The notes: a model not told the origin generated them from the letters alone. DNA of 57,828 nucleotides from Megamonas sp. UBA1796 (GCA_002319795.1 DCFU01000011.1:1-57828), one strand, 5' to 3'; counted from the first letter of the stretch, positions 34,729 to 44,622 are shown. A program made the numbers and translations.

Positions 34729-35031
34729 ATGGCTTTGCGGCACAAAGATATTGATGGATATGAGGAAGAAGAGAGTTCCGAGGTACATTCTGTCCGGAGT
34801 ACATTGACCCGTGGTGAAATGACGGGTATAATTCTGGCAGCAGCCGTTCTTTTATACGGTGTAATTGCGGCAGATGTGCCGGTTGTTTTTCTGGCGGTTT
34901 CCTTTTTGGGCTTTATGAGTTGTCGATTTTTCACTTATAATGGCCGTCCATGGGGGCGTTTTGTCGGTAATGTGCTTCAGTGGTTCAGCCTGGTACTATT
35001 GGCAGGGGCATTCATTTTGCTCTTTAAATGA
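34729..35031 (+). CDS. Small membrane protein of unknown function
   Basis: About 100 residues, not recognised. The first 40 are charged (GYEEEESSEVHS) and cytosolic in appearance. Two or three hydrophobic segments follow (about 42-58, 60-75 and 84-100), separated by a basic loop (TYNGRPWGR). The frame is open 14 codons further upstream, but GGGGAGG lies 5 nt before the ATG at 34729. It has its own likely promoter and a very strong terminator, so it is probably a single-gene transcript. Neighbours give no hint of function. Confidence 0.65.
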   Translation: MALRHKDIDGYEEEESSEVHSVRSTLTRGEMTGIILAAAVLLYGVIAADVPVVFLAVSFLGFMSCRFFTYNGRPWGRFVGNVLQWFSLVLLAGAFILLFK

Positions 35032-35118
35032 CGTTTTTTGCTAAGAGAGTTCGTGCATGTACAAATACTTGCTGCACTATTTGTCTGCGAGAGTAATTTA
35101 TGTCGGGATAGCAGGAAA

Positions 35119-35187
35119 GCGCATAGTATATAAAAAAACGGTTCTGGTGTAGTCAGAATCGTTTTTTTATATACTATGCGCTTTTTT
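35119..35187. terminator. 28-bp near-perfect bidirectional terminator
   Basis: Left arm 35119-35146 and right arm 35154-35181 are complementary over 28 positions with one mismatch, around a 7-nt loop. Each arm holds a run of seven A or T, and TTTTTT follows at 35182-35187. It lies between converging genes (small membrane protein and xpt), so it can stop both. Confidence 0.88.
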
Positions 35188-35208
35188 GGCACCATCATCT
35201 TTATGGAA

Positions 35209-35784
35209 TTAATCCTCCATAAACGTGATGGTACAATTCTCCAAGGATTTGATGCGTGCCAGGGATTCGAGACGGTAGCCTGCATCCCTGATACGTTTGT
35301 GTCCCGCCTGAAAAGACTTTTCGATGACAATGCCGATGCCGACAACCTCTGAACCGGCTGCCTCGACAATACGAGCCATGCCCAGTGCAGCATCCCCGTT
35401 GGCCAAAAAATCATCAATAATCAGTACACGTTCGTCCTGGGGCATAAATTTTTTCAGTACGGATATGTTGCTGGTTTCCTTTTTTGTGTAGGAAAACACA
35501 TCGGTGGAGTAAGCTTCCTCTGTCATGAGCACGGATTTCTTTTTGCGTGCGAAGACGAGCGGGATATTCATCTCAAGCGCGGCCATTAGTCCTATGGCAA
35601 TGCCGGATGCTTCGATGGTGAGGACACGATCAATCTTTACATCAGAGAATCTGGCTGCAAACTCTTTTCCCATAGAGACACAGAGACGTGGATCAATCTG
35701 GTGGTTCAGGAAAGAATCGACTTTGAGCACATTGCCCGGCAGGGCAAAACCTTCTTTTATAATATACTGTTTCAATAGTTCCAT
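35209..35784 (-). CDS. xpt: Xanthine phosphoribosyltransferase
   Basis: 191-residue purine salvage enzyme that makes XMP from xanthine and PRPP. It matches Bacillus-type Xpt throughout: MELLKQYIIKEG and LKVDSFLNHQIDPRL at the N-terminus, VLTIEASGIAIGL, ARKKKSVLM, and the PRPP-binding motif VLIIDDFLANGDAA. The frame opens at a TTG inside the ribosome site. The ATG at 35784, 7 nt after GGAGGG, is the real start. A possible promoter on the minus strand is TTTACA-N17-TAGACT. No purine riboswitch is visible in the short leader. It salvages the substrate that a xanthine dehydrogenase would consume. Confidence 0.93.
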   Translation of the reverse strand: MELLKQYIIKEGFALPGNVLKVDSFLNHQIDPRLCVSMGKEFAARFSDVKIDRVLTIEASGIAIGLMAALEMNIPLVFARKKKSVLMTEEAYSTDVFSYTKKETSNISVLKKFMPQDERVLIIDDFLANGDAALGMARIVEAAGSEVVGIGIVIEKSFQAGHKRIRDAGYRLESLARIKSLENCTITFMED

Positions 35785-36000
35785 CAAAGTACCCTCCAAT
35801 ATGGCATATAAATCTATAATCTATAGCATTCAGTCTAACATTTTCATTTCGGCTTGTAAATGAAAGGTAAAAACTTTTTAAAAATAATGCAAAAAACGCT
35901 TATGAATAGAGGAGTTTCAAGAATTTTGTGGAAATGATAATATATAAAATAATTCCAGGTAGATCGCTTAGAAAAATATAAAGTTTCAGGGGGGATACTT

Positions 36001-37155
36001 ATGAGAAGGACGGAATGTTTAGCTATGATTTTAGCAGGCGGGCAAGGCAGTCGGCTTGGGGCATTGACCAAAAAGATTGCTAAGCCAGCAGTACCGTTCG
36101 GAGGGAAATACCGCATCATCGATTTTCCACTGAGCAATTGTGCAAATTCTGGGATTGATAAGGTCGGTGTGCTTACACAGTACCGTCCGCTGGAGTTGCA
36201 TAATTATCTTGGGACGGGAGAAGCCTGGGACCTTGATGAAAAAGGCGGCGGTGTATTCATTCTGCCTCCATATGCGCGGGAAAAAGGCGCGGACTGGTAC
36301 AAGGGGACTGCGGATGCAATTTATCAGAACTTGAATTTCATTGAATCTGTTGACCCGGACTATATCCTGATTCTTTCTGGTGATCATATCTATACAATGG
36401 ATTATTCCTGGATGCTGGAATTCCACAAGAAGAACAAGGCAGAGGCTACGATTGGCGTTATTGAGGTGCCATGGGAAGAGGCTCCGCGCTTTGGCATAAT
36501 GGATACGGGTACGGATGGGCGCATCAATGCATTCGAGGAAAAACCGGCAAAACCGCAGAGTAATCTTGCATCCATGGGAATTTATATCTTCAACAGGAAA
36601 TTCCTGGTGCGTTATTTGGAAGAGGATGCAAAAGACAATATGTCCAGCCATGATTTCGGTAAAAATATTATTCCGGAAATGCTAGCGGACAAGGCCAAAC
36701 TTTTCTCCTATGCTTTTGATGGATATTGGAAGGATGTTGGTACGATTGAGAGCCTGTGGCAGGCAAATATGGATCTTTTGCAGGATGAACCGCCATTTTC
36801 TCTGGATGGCGTATGGCGGATTTATTCATCGAATCCTTCATTGCCGCCGCACTACCTGGGCAAGACAGCCAAGGTAAAACGTTCGATGATCAATGATGGT
36901 TCTATGATTTTTGGCGAGGTAGAGAACTCTGTTCTTTTTGCAGGTGTACGGATCGGCAAAGGTGCGCGCGTGAAGAATTCGGTTATCATGCCATTTGCTG
37001 TGATTGGTGAGAATGCGGTCGTAGAAAACGCCATTGTCGCGCAGAATTCTGAGATTATGGATGGGGCACGAGTCGCTGGCAGTAAGGGAGCTATTGCAGT
37101 CGTACCCGAGGGTGAGGTCGTATCGGCGGAGAGCGGAAATAAACAGGTGGGTTGA
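36001..37155 (+). CDS. glgC: Glucose-1-phosphate adenylyltransferase, catalytic subunit
   Basis: 384 residues. It makes ADP-glucose, the committed step of glycogen synthesis. The N-terminal nucleotidyltransferase has LAGGQGSRLGALTKKIAKP and FGGKYRIIDFPLSNC, then SGDHIYTMDY with the metal-binding aspartate, FEEKPA, and KDVGTI. A left-handed beta-helix ends the chain (from about 290, with repeated V/I-I-x-x-x-A patterns). GGGGGG lies 6 nt before the ATG. A weak promoter (TTGTGG at 35926 with AATAAT 16-17 nt later) may serve the cluster. The partner glgD follows immediately; in Firmicutes the GlgC-GlgD complex is the active form. Confidence 0.95.
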   Translation: MRRTECLAMILAGGQGSRLGALTKKIAKPAVPFGGKYRIIDFPLSNCANSGIDKVGVLTQYRPLELHNYLGTGEAWDLDEKGGGVFILPPYAREKGADWYKGTADAIYQNLNFIESVDPDYILILSGDHIYTMDYSWMLEFHKKNKAEATIGVIEVPWEEAPRFGIMDTGTDGRINAFEEKPAKPQSNLASMGIYIFNRKFLVRYLEEDAKDNMSSHDFGKNIIPEMLADKAKLFSYAFDGYWKDVGTIESLWQANMDLLQDEPPFSLDGVWRIYSSNPSLPPHYLGKTAKVKRSMINDGSMIFGEVENSVLFAGVRIGKGARVKNSVIMPFAVIGENAVVENAIVAQNSEIMDGARVAGSKGAIAVVPEGEVVSAESGNKQVG

Positions 37156-37183
37156 TATTTTGCCTGGATCGGAGTGGATGATA

Positions 37184-38290
37184 GTGAAAAACGTAATGGG
37201 GATTGTTAGCCTTCAGGGGTCCAATAAAGAAATACAAGAGTTGGCGATGCACCGTCCTCTGGGATTAATACCCTTTGGCGGACGATACCGATTGATAGAC
37301 TTTACACTGTCAAGCATGGTGAATTCTGGTATCGGACATGTCGGTATCATGCTGCCGGATAAGGCACGGTCTATTCTGGATCATTTGCGTTCCGGAAAGG
37401 ATTGGGATTTGGCGCGCAGGCATGATGGGCTTTTCTATCTGCCGTCGGTAAAGACGGAAAACAGTGCGCGTGAGGGAGATTTAAAGAACTTTTATTATAA
37501 TATAGATTTTGTGAAATACAGCAATCAGGAATATGTGCTGCTGGCAAGCGGCAATATCGTATATAACATAGATTTTTCCAATGTGCTCCGATTCCATCAG
37601 AATACAGGTGCGGATATTACTGCGGTTTATAACGTAGAGACATCTGAACAGCAGGGAGAAAGCATAGTGATGGAAACGGCAGAAAATGGTCTTGTAAAGG
37701 ATATTGCACAAAAGGAAATTGTTTACGAAGATACAAAAGTTTCGATGGGAATCTACCTTATGTCAAAAAAACTTTTTGTAGGAATCGTGCGTTGTGCTTA
37801 TGAACATGGCGGCTCGGATTTTTTGCTGGATGCTATCATACGACAGGCAGGAAATTACAGTATTTATGGATATGAGCATCGGGGCTATGTGGCGCGTATT
37901 ACATCGACGGCCTCGTATTACAAGGCAAATATGGAGATGCTCAGACCCGAGATATGGCAGGGACTTTTCATGGGGGGAGCTCCGATTTATACAAAGACAA
38001 AGGATGAAGTGCCAGTACAGTACAAGGATACAGCCTTGGTTACGAATTCTCTGGTGGCAAACGGCTGTATTGTGCGTGGTGAAGTAGAAAACAGTATCTT
38101 ATTCCGGGGCGTCCGCATTGGCAGGGGAGCGAAGATACGTAACTGTATCATTATGCAGAAATGTGATTTGCAGGACAATTCTTTGGTCGAAAATGTAATC
38201 TGTGATAAGAATGTAATCATCACAAAAGATAAATGGCTTAAGGGCGCACCAAATTATCCGTTCATCGTCAGTAAGAATATTGTGATTTAA
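37184..38290 (+). CDS. glgD: Glucose-1-phosphate adenylyltransferase, GlgD regulatory subunit
   Basis: About 368 residues, homologous to GlgC but with altered N-terminal catalytic motifs (IVSLQGSNKEIQELAMHRPLGL instead of the GGxGxRL loop), as in GlgD, which modulates GlgC. The substrate-facing FGGRYRLIDFTLSSMVNSGI and the C-terminal beta-helix are conserved. The start is uncertain. I prefer GTG at 37184 because GGAG is then 9 nt away and the protein begins like other GlgD (KNVMGI). The ATG at 37178 is only 3 nt after GGAG. The frame is open further back into glgC but that part is not coding. Confidence 0.9.
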   Translation: MKNVMGIVSLQGSNKEIQELAMHRPLGLIPFGGRYRLIDFTLSSMVNSGIGHVGIMLPDKARSILDHLRSGKDWDLARRHDGLFYLPSVKTENSAREGDLKNFYYNIDFVKYSNQEYVLLASGNIVYNIDFSNVLRFHQNTGADITAVYNVETSEQQGESIVMETAENGLVKDIAQKEIVYEDTKVSMGIYLMSKKLFVGIVRCAYEHGGSDFLLDAIIRQAGNYSIYGYEHRGYVARITSTASYYKANMEMLRPEIWQGLFMGGAPIYTKTKDEVPVQYKDTALVTNSLVANGCIVRGEVENSILFRGVRIGRGAKIRNCIIMQKCDLQDNSLVENVICDKNVIITKDKWLKGAPNYPFIVSKNIVI

Positions 38291-38392
38291 CGGTGGAAGC
38301 GTTGTGGAATAATCCCGTGAACAAACGGAATATGTATTTGCAATGGCTGCTATATCCGAATTTAAAGCTTTGCAGGTGAGGGAGTGGTTTTC

Positions 38393-40831
38393 TTGGCGAA
38401 GGGTAAGGAATTGGAATTCACGAAGGAAAATCTTAAGGCACGATTTGTCCAGACAGCGCATATTTTATGGGGACGTGATTTAAATGAAATTACGTCTGAA
38501 GAGGTTTATGAAACGATTGCGCAGACAGTTAAGCAGTATATTACGGAGAACTGGATCAAGACAAATAAAAGCTATATGGAGCATGAGGTCAAGCAGGTCT
38601 ACTATTTCTCGGTGGAATTTTTGCTGGGTCGTTTGCTGAATACGAATCTTATAAATCTGGGGCTGAAAGAGATCCTGCAGGATGTCCTGAAGGATTTAGG
38701 CCTGGATATGGAAAAATATTTCGAAGAGGAACCGGATGCCGGACTGGGCAACGGAGGACTCGGGCGTCTGGCTGCCTGCTTTATTGATTCTATGGCTGCA
38801 CTTGGTCTGCCGGGACATGGTTGCAGCATACGGTATCAATATGGCCTTTTTGAACAGAAAATCATTAAAGGAAATCAGGTTGAAATCCCGGATAACTGGC
38901 TTAAGAATGGTTTCATCTGGGAATACCGCAAGCCGGATAAGTCCATCGATGTGCAATTCAACGGGAATGTTTATATGCGTCCGAAAGAGGATGGTTCTCT
39001 GGAAGCTGTCCATGAAAATTATATGGTGGTTATGGCTGTTCCTTATGATGTGCCGATTGTGGGTTACAAAAATAATACGGTCAATACCCTGCGCCTTTGG
39101 AATGCTGAGGTAACCAGGGATTTTTCGGATTATGGGATGCTTACCCCGGAGCAGCTGCAGGCCAGGAATGATTACCGTCATTTTGTCGAGGGCATTACGA
39201 AGTACCTGTATCCCGATGACAGCTCCTATGATGGACGCCGCATGCGCCTTATTCAGGAGTATTTCTTTGTATCGGCGGGTGTACAGAGCATTGTGCGCCA
39301 TTATCTCAAGACGGGCATGCAGATGGAAGATTTTGCGAATCGCATTGCTATACACATCAATGACACACATCCGGCGGTGGCTGTAGCGGAGCTTATGCGT
39401 GTGCTGCTTGATGTTGCGCATATGGGCTGGGAAGAGGCCTGGGATATTACGACACATACGATTGCTTATACCAACCATACCATTATGCCGGAGGCATTGG
39501 AAACATGGCCTATCGATATGTTTCAGTCCCTTTTGCCGCGGATTTATATGATTGTTGAGGAAATCAACCGCAGATTTTTGGAGGATGTTCGCCAGTGTTA
39601 TCCGGGAGATGAGCAGCGTGTGCGTGCGATGTCAATCCTGCAGGACGGGCAGGTACATATGGCACGGCTGGCCATTGTGGGCGGGCATAGTGTCAATGGC
39701 GTCGCGAAAATTCATTCGGAAATATTGAAAGCAGATACCCTGCATGAGTTTTATGAATATACACCTGAAAAATTCAACAATAAAACGAACGGCATTACAC
39801 ATCGCCGCTGGCTTATCGGGGCAAATCCCGAGTTGGCGAAACGTATTGATTCAGCAATTTCTACGAAATGGCGGAAGAAACCGGAGTATTTGCAGGCACT
39901 TCAGGAGTTTGCCAAGGATAAGCCGTTCCTTTCAGATTTGGCGAAGATCAAGCAGATACGTAAGCGGGCACTTGCACATTACGTGAAGGCACATAATAAT
40001 TTGAAAATAGACCCGGCAAGCATATTCGATATCCAGGTCAAGCGAATCCATTCCTATAAGCGGCAGCTTATGAATATACTTCATATTATGTATCAGTATG
40101 ACCGGTTGAAGAAGGATGCAGCCTTTTCCATGCTGCCAACGACATATTTCTTTGGCGGCAAAGCGGCTCCTGGATATTATATTGCGAAGGAAACCGTGCG
40201 GCTTATCAATACGGTAGCAAAGAAAATCAATGAGGATAAGGCAGTTAATAAAACATTACAGGTAGTGTTCATTGAGAATTTTGGCGTATCCATCGGTGAA
40301 ATCGTTTATCCGGCAGCCGATGTAAGCGAGCAGATTTCCACCGCCAGTAAGGAGGCGTCAGGGACTGGCAACATGAAATTTATGATGAATGGGGCTATTA
40401 CACTTGGCACACTCGATGGTGCGAATGTGGAAATCTGTGAGGCTGTAGGCTCGGAGCACTGTGTGATATTCGGCCTTAAGGCACCGGAAGTCCTTCGCTA
40501 TTACGCGACGGGAGCTTATTCCGCATGGGATGAATACAATACGGATTCACAGGTGCGACTGGTCGTGGATCAGCTTACTGACGGAACTTATGGGGATTTC
40601 CGTTCACTGTATAATTACCTTTTGAAGAGTAATGATGAATTTTTTATTCTTAAGGATTTCAGTGATTATTGCCGGGCCCATGAAAAAATTGAGGCCCATT
40701 ATCAGGATAGAATTTCATGGATGACGTCATCCGCTATCAATATTGCCAATTCCGGCAGATTTTCTTCTGACAGGACGATTACCGAATATGCAAAGGATAT
40801 TTGGAAGGTAACGCCCATACTGATTCCATGA
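38393..40831 (+). CDS. glgP: Glycogen/starch alpha-glucan phosphorylase
   Basis: About 812 residues. It releases glucose-1-phosphate from the non-reducing ends of glycogen. Family landmarks: EPDAGLGNGGLGRLAACF near residue 115, GIRYQYG-like SIRYQYGLFEQ, ITHRRWL, VKRIHSYKRQLMN, GGKAAPGY, and the PLP-binding site SGTGNMKFMMNGAITLGTLDGAN, where the lysine in NMK holds PLP. The start is TTG 8 nt after GGGAG; a GTG three codons earlier is the alternative. It sits between glgD and glgB in the glycogen cluster, placing breakdown beside synthesis. Confidence 0.94.
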   Translation: MAKGKELEFTKENLKARFVQTAHILWGRDLNEITSEEVYETIAQTVKQYITENWIKTNKSYMEHEVKQVYYFSVEFLLGRLLNTNLINLGLKEILQDVLKDLGLDMEKYFEEEPDAGLGNGGLGRLAACFIDSMAALGLPGHGCSIRYQYGLFEQKIIKGNQVEIPDNWLKNGFIWEYRKPDKSIDVQFNGNVYMRPKEDGSLEAVHENYMVVMAVPYDVPIVGYKNNTVNTLRLWNAEVTRDFSDYGMLTPEQLQARNDYRHFVEGITKYLYPDDSSYDGRRMRLIQEYFFVSAGVQSIVRHYLKTGMQMEDFANRIAIHINDTHPAVAVAELMRVLLDVAHMGWEEAWDITTHTIAYTNHTIMPEALETWPIDMFQSLLPRIYMIVEEINRRFLEDVRQCYPGDEQRVRAMSILQDGQVHMARLAIVGGHSVNGVAKIHSEILKADTLHEFYEYTPEKFNNKTNGITHRRWLIGANPELAKRIDSAISTKWRKKPEYLQALQEFAKDKPFLSDLAKIKQIRKRALAHYVKAHNNLKIDPASIFDIQVKRIHSYKRQLMNILHIMYQYDRLKKDAAFSMLPTTYFFGGKAAPGYYIAKETVRLINTVAKKINEDKAVNKTLQVVFIENFGVSIGEIVYPAADVSEQISTASKEASGTGNMKFMMNGAITLGTLDGANVEICEAVGSEHCVIFGLKAPEVLRYYATGAYSAWDEYNTDSQVRLVVDQLTDGTYGDFRSLYNYLLKSNDEFFILKDFSDYCRAHEKIEAHYQDRISWMTSSAINIANSGRFSSDRTITEYAKDIWKVTPILIP

Positions 40832-40857
40832 ATAAAATATAGGGGGAGATATGTTTT

Positions 40858-43113
40858 ATGGGAACATCAGCCTTAAGTGAGTTTGCCCTTTATTTATATC
40901 ATCAGGGAACAAATTACCATGCGTATGAAATGCTTGGTGCGCATGCTGTCACGCAGGATGGCCGGCAGGGAGTGGAGTTTGCAGTTTGGGCCCCGCATGC
41001 CCGTTCGGTGAGTGTGGTCGGAGATTTCAATCATTGGGATATTGACAGGAACAAGATGGTGAGAATACAGGACGGTGAGATTTGGAGTCTGTTTGTGGAG
41101 GATATTGGGGAAGGGGAGGTCTATAAATATGCGATTGAGCCCGAGTCGGGCGGTCCGCATATTATGAAGGCGGATCCGTATGGCGTTTATGCGGAAAAGA
41201 AGCCACAGACCGCTTCGCGGGTATACAATATCTCTAAATATATTTGGCATGATGCGGCATGGTATGAGAAGAAAAAGAAGCAGAATTCTTATGATGGGCC
41301 AATGCTCATTTATGAAGTACATTTTGGTTCATGGCGTCGTACGCTGGACGGTGAATACCTGAGCTACAGGGATATGGCTGACCAGCTGCTTGGATATGTA
41401 AAAGAAATGAATTATACGCATATTGAATTCATGCCTCTTTGCGAGCATCCCTATGATGGGTCCTGGGGATATCAGACGACCGGGTACTATGCGGTAACGA
41501 GCCGTTATGGGACACCAGAAGATTTTATGTATTTTGTGGATAAAGCACATGAAAATGGCATTGGTATCATCATGGACTGGGTACCAGGCCATTTTTGCAA
41601 GGATGAACAAGGGCTTCGTCGTTTTGACGGACAGACCCTCTATGAATCGGATAATGAACAGCGTGCCGAGAACCAGGAATGGGGTACAGTGAATTTTGAC
41701 TATGGCCGTACGGAGGTACAGAGCTTTCTTATTTCCAATGCGATGTTTTGGTTTGAGCATTATCATATTGATGGGCTGCGTATCGATGCCGTAGCGAATA
41801 TGCTGTATTTGAGTTACGGACGACAGGAGGGCGAATGGCAGCCTAATAAATATGGGGATACGGGCAATCTTGAAGCCATGGATTTCCTTAAGAAGCTCAA
41901 TGCGGCAGTGTTCAAATATCATCCGGAAGCTCTTATGATTGCGGAGGAGTCGACCTGCTGGCCGCTCATTTCCAAGCCAATCTATCTTGGAGGCATGGGG
42001 TTTAACTACAAATGGAACATGGGTTGGATGAATGACATGCTGGCTTATGTGGGTTTGGAGCCACCATATCGGAAATGGAACCATGATAAGGTTACATTCT
42101 CGTTTATGTATGCATTTTCCGAAAATTTTGTACTGCCGCTTTCACATGATGAGGTAGTGCATGGAAAGTGTTCGCTCATCAATAAGATGCCGGGTGATTA
42201 TTGGCAAAAATTTGCCGGGTTGCGCGTATTTTTGGGTTATTGGATGGCGCATCCGGGCAAGAAGCTGTTATTTATGGGCAGTGAATTTGGGCAGTTTATC
42301 GAATGGAATTTCGATGATAGCCTGGATTGGCATCTTATCCAGCAATACCCGATGCATACGAAAATGCTCGAATATTCGCGGGCGCTTAATCAATTCTATT
42401 GTGAGAACAAGTCGCTTTGGCAGGTGGATTTTGATTGGAATGGTTTTGAATGGATTGATTGCAACGATAGTGATAATAGTGTGGTGTCCTTTATACGTAA
42501 GGCCGAGGACAGCAGTGATTTTCTCGTGGTGATCTGCAATTTCACGTCACAGGTGTATAATGATTATCGCGTAGGCATGCCGCGCCGGGGAATGTATACG
42601 GAGGTGTTCAACAGTGATGCCGATGGGTTTGGCGGCTCTGGTGTGGGGAATGCGGGGAACCTCATGACAGAAGACATCTGCTGGCATGCGCGGGAGCAGT
42701 CGTTGGTGCTTAAGATTCCACCGTTGGCTGTCGTATATCTGCGTCTGCAGCAGGAAGTGCGAAAAAAAAATGCGCAGGCTTTGTCTATAGCTGCAACAGA
42801 AGCCAGACCTAAGAGAGTTTGGCGGACGACAGAGGAGAAAACAGCGGCACCAAAAAAAGATATTTCTGCCAGGAAGATTGTAAAAAAAGAGGAAGGTACC
42901 GCTGAAAAGAAGCCTAAGCGTGTGCGTCGTACGGCAGAAAAACAGCAGGAGCCAGCAGAGCAGGCTGTGACAGCTAAAAAAAAGAAGGCGGTAAAAAAAC
43001 GTACAGCCAGACCGGCAGAGGACAAGAATGGAAAAACAAAAAAAAGTACAGGGCGTACGAAGAAAACTGCCGCTAAAGTAGGGGAAAAGCCGGTAAAGCA
43101 AGGTGCTTTATAA
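40858..43113 (+). CDS. glgB: 1,4-alpha-glucan branching enzyme with a long basic C-terminal tail
   Basis: 751 residues, GH13 branching enzyme that makes alpha-1,6 branches in glycogen. Order: short N-terminus, CBM48 domain (about 15-125; VEFAVWAPHARSVSVVGDFNHW), catalytic barrel with nucleophile Asp310 (GLRIDAV), acid/base Glu363 (IAEEST) and Asp431 (SHDEVVHGK), and the all-beta C-terminal domain, which ends near residue 632 (VVYLRLQQE). Beyond that about 118 residues form a tail rich in lysine, arginine and alanine with a twice-repeated PKRVxRTxE unit, resembling histone-H1-like proteins and not any glucan-binding domain. The reading frame is continuous and no frameshift is seen. Start: ATG 9 nt after GGGGGAG. 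Confidence 0.93.
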   Translation: MGTSALSEFALYLYHQGTNYHAYEMLGAHAVTQDGRQGVEFAVWAPHARSVSVVGDFNHWDIDRNKMVRIQDGEIWSLFVEDIGEGEVYKYAIEPESGGPHIMKADPYGVYAEKKPQTASRVYNISKYIWHDAAWYEKKKKQNSYDGPMLIYEVHFGSWRRTLDGEYLSYRDMADQLLGYVKEMNYTHIEFMPLCEHPYDGSWGYQTTGYYAVTSRYGTPEDFMYFVDKAHENGIGIIMDWVPGHFCKDEQGLRRFDGQTLYESDNEQRAENQEWGTVNFDYGRTEVQSFLISNAMFWFEHYHIDGLRIDAVANMLYLSYGRQEGEWQPNKYGDTGNLEAMDFLKKLNAAVFKYHPEALMIAEESTCWPLISKPIYLGGMGFNYKWNMGWMNDMLAYVGLEPPYRKWNHDKVTFSFMYAFSENFVLPLSHDEVVHGKCSLINKMPGDYWQKFAGLRVFLGYWMAHPGKKLLFMGSEFGQFIEWNFDDSLDWHLIQQYPMHTKMLEYSRALNQFYCENKSLWQVDFDWNGFEWIDCNDSDNSVVSFIRKAEDSSDFLVVICNFTSQVYNDYRVGMPRRGMYTEVFNSDADGFGGSGVGNAGNLMTEDICWHAREQSLVLKIPPLAVVYLRLQQEVRKKNAQALSIAATEARPKRVWRTTEEKTAAPKKDISARKIVKKEEGTAEKKPKRVRRTAEKQQEPAEQAVTAKKKKAVKKRTARPAEDKNGKTKKSTGRTKKTAAKVGEKPVKQGAL

Positions 43114-43165
43114 AGACTTTGCATGTGAAGAGGAACGTTTGAAGGAAGAATGAGGGAGGGAATAT

Positions 43166-44605
43166 ATGATGAAAGTTCTTTATGTAGCAGCGGAGGCTGT
43201 ACCCTTTGCTAAGACGGGCGGTCTGGCCGACGTAGCGGGATCCCTGCCGAAGGCACTGAAAGCAGACGGAATCGATATACGCGTTGTCATGCCAAAATAT
43301 GGGAAGATAGCGGAGCAATATCGTTTGAAGATGGAGCATGTATATGATGGCATATTGTCGGTGGCTTGGCGCGAGAAATATATAGGTATTGATATGCTGG
43401 AATATGATGGCATTACCTATTATTTTGTGGATAACGAAGAATATTTCGATCGGGAAAATTTTTATGGTTATGATGATGACGCGGAGCGTTTTTCCTTTTT
43501 CAGCCGGGCGGTGCTCGCTCTTTTACCTGAATTGGATTTTTGGCCGGATGTTATCCATACAAATGATTGGCATGGGAGCATGGTAAATGTATATCTGAAG
43601 CTTGAGCATGCAGGCGATGCGCGGTATGAGAAAATCCGTACGGTTTATACGATTCATAACCTCAAGTACCAGGGGGAATTCCCCAAGGAGACCATGCAGG
43701 ATGTACTGGGGCTTGACTGGAAATATTTTACTAATGGCGATTTGGAGTTCTACGGATCGGTGAATTTCATGAAGGGCGGAATTATTTATGCAGATTATAT
43801 CACAACTGTGAGCCGCACCTATGCAGAGGAAATCCAATATGCTTATTTTGGCGAGGGAATGGATGGACTTTTGCGTAGCAGGAGTGACAGGCTCTTTGGC
43901 ATAGTGAATGGCATAGACTATGAAACCTATAATCCCGGTACGGATAGAAATCTTTTTGAGACCTATGATGTGGAAACTTTGGATCGCAAGGTGGATAATA
44001 AAGTGGCACTGCAGCGGCTGCTGGGCCTTCCGGAGGGACGTAATATTCCGATGATTGCGCTGGTATCGCGGCTGGTGCCGCCAAAGGGACTGGATCTCAT
44101 TATACATATCATGGATGAGTTGTTGCAGCATGAGAATATACAGTTCGTCGTTTTGGGAACTGGTGATAAGGAGTATGAGGATTGGTTCAAGGGATTGGCT
44201 TGGCGTTTCCCAACAAAGGTTTCAGCTAATATCCGGTTTTTCAATGCGCTGGCACAGCGGATTTATGCTTCGGCAGAGATTTTCCTCATGCCATCGTGCT
44301 ATGAGCCATGTGGTATCGGACAACTCATAGCTATGCGATATGGTGCGATTCCTGTCGTGCGCGAGACCGGCGGTCTGAAGGATACCGTCCGGCAATACAA
44401 TAAATATACGCATGAGGGAAACGGATTTCTGTTTGCCAATTACAATGCGCATGAGTTCATGTATGCTATCAAGAAGGCACTAAGCATGCGTGATAACCTC
44501 GATATATGGCGACATATTATACAAAATGCCATGAAGTCGGATTATAGCTGGAAAAACTCAGCAAGAGAATATGAAGCTTTGTACAAGCAGCTGTTATCCG
44601 AATAA
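43166..44605 (+). CDS. glgA: Glycogen synthase (ADP-glucose type)
   Basis: 479-residue GT5 glycosyltransferase that extends alpha-1,4 glucan from ADP-glucose. The N-terminus has VAAEAVPFAKTGGLADVAGSLPKAL with the KTGGL ADP-glucose site. Further blocks are HTNDWHG, TIHNLKYQGEFP, GIDYETYNP, SRLVPPKGLDL, and the C-terminal catalytic region SCYEPCGIGQLIAMRYGAIPVVRETGGL. Two adjacent ATGs follow GGAGGG; either may be used. It follows glgB by 52 nt and is followed by a modest terminator. Confidence 0.95.
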   Translation: MMKVLYVAAEAVPFAKTGGLADVAGSLPKALKADGIDIRVVMPKYGKIAEQYRLKMEHVYDGILSVAWREKYIGIDMLEYDGITYYFVDNEEYFDRENFYGYDDDAERFSFFSRAVLALLPELDFWPDVIHTNDWHGSMVNVYLKLEHAGDARYEKIRTVYTIHNLKYQGEFPKETMQDVLGLDWKYFTNGDLEFYGSVNFMKGGIIYADYITTVSRTYAEEIQYAYFGEGMDGLLRSRSDRLFGIVNGIDYETYNPGTDRNLFETYDVETLDRKVDNKVALQRLLGLPEGRNIPMIALVSRLVPPKGLDLIIHIMDELLQHENIQFVVLGTGDKEYEDWFKGLAWRFPTKVSANIRFFNALAQRIYASAEIFLMPSCYEPCGIGQLIAMRYGAIPVVRETGGLKDTVRQYNKYTHEGNGFLFANYNAHEFMYAIKKALSMRDNLDIWRHIIQNAMKSDYSWKNSAREYEALYKQLLSE

Positions 44606-44622
44606 AGCCGGCGAAGGCGATG

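Noticed and set aside
35785..36000. Purine riboswitch before xpt
   Set aside because: The leader on the minus strand is short and AT-rich and has no conserved purine-aptamer core or terminator; only a promoter-like pair is seen.
40858..43113. Frameshift creating the basic GlgB tail
   Set aside because: The tail continues in the same frame from the conserved C-terminal domain, keeps a regular composition over 118 codons and stops 52 nt before a good glgA start, so it looks like real coding sequence.
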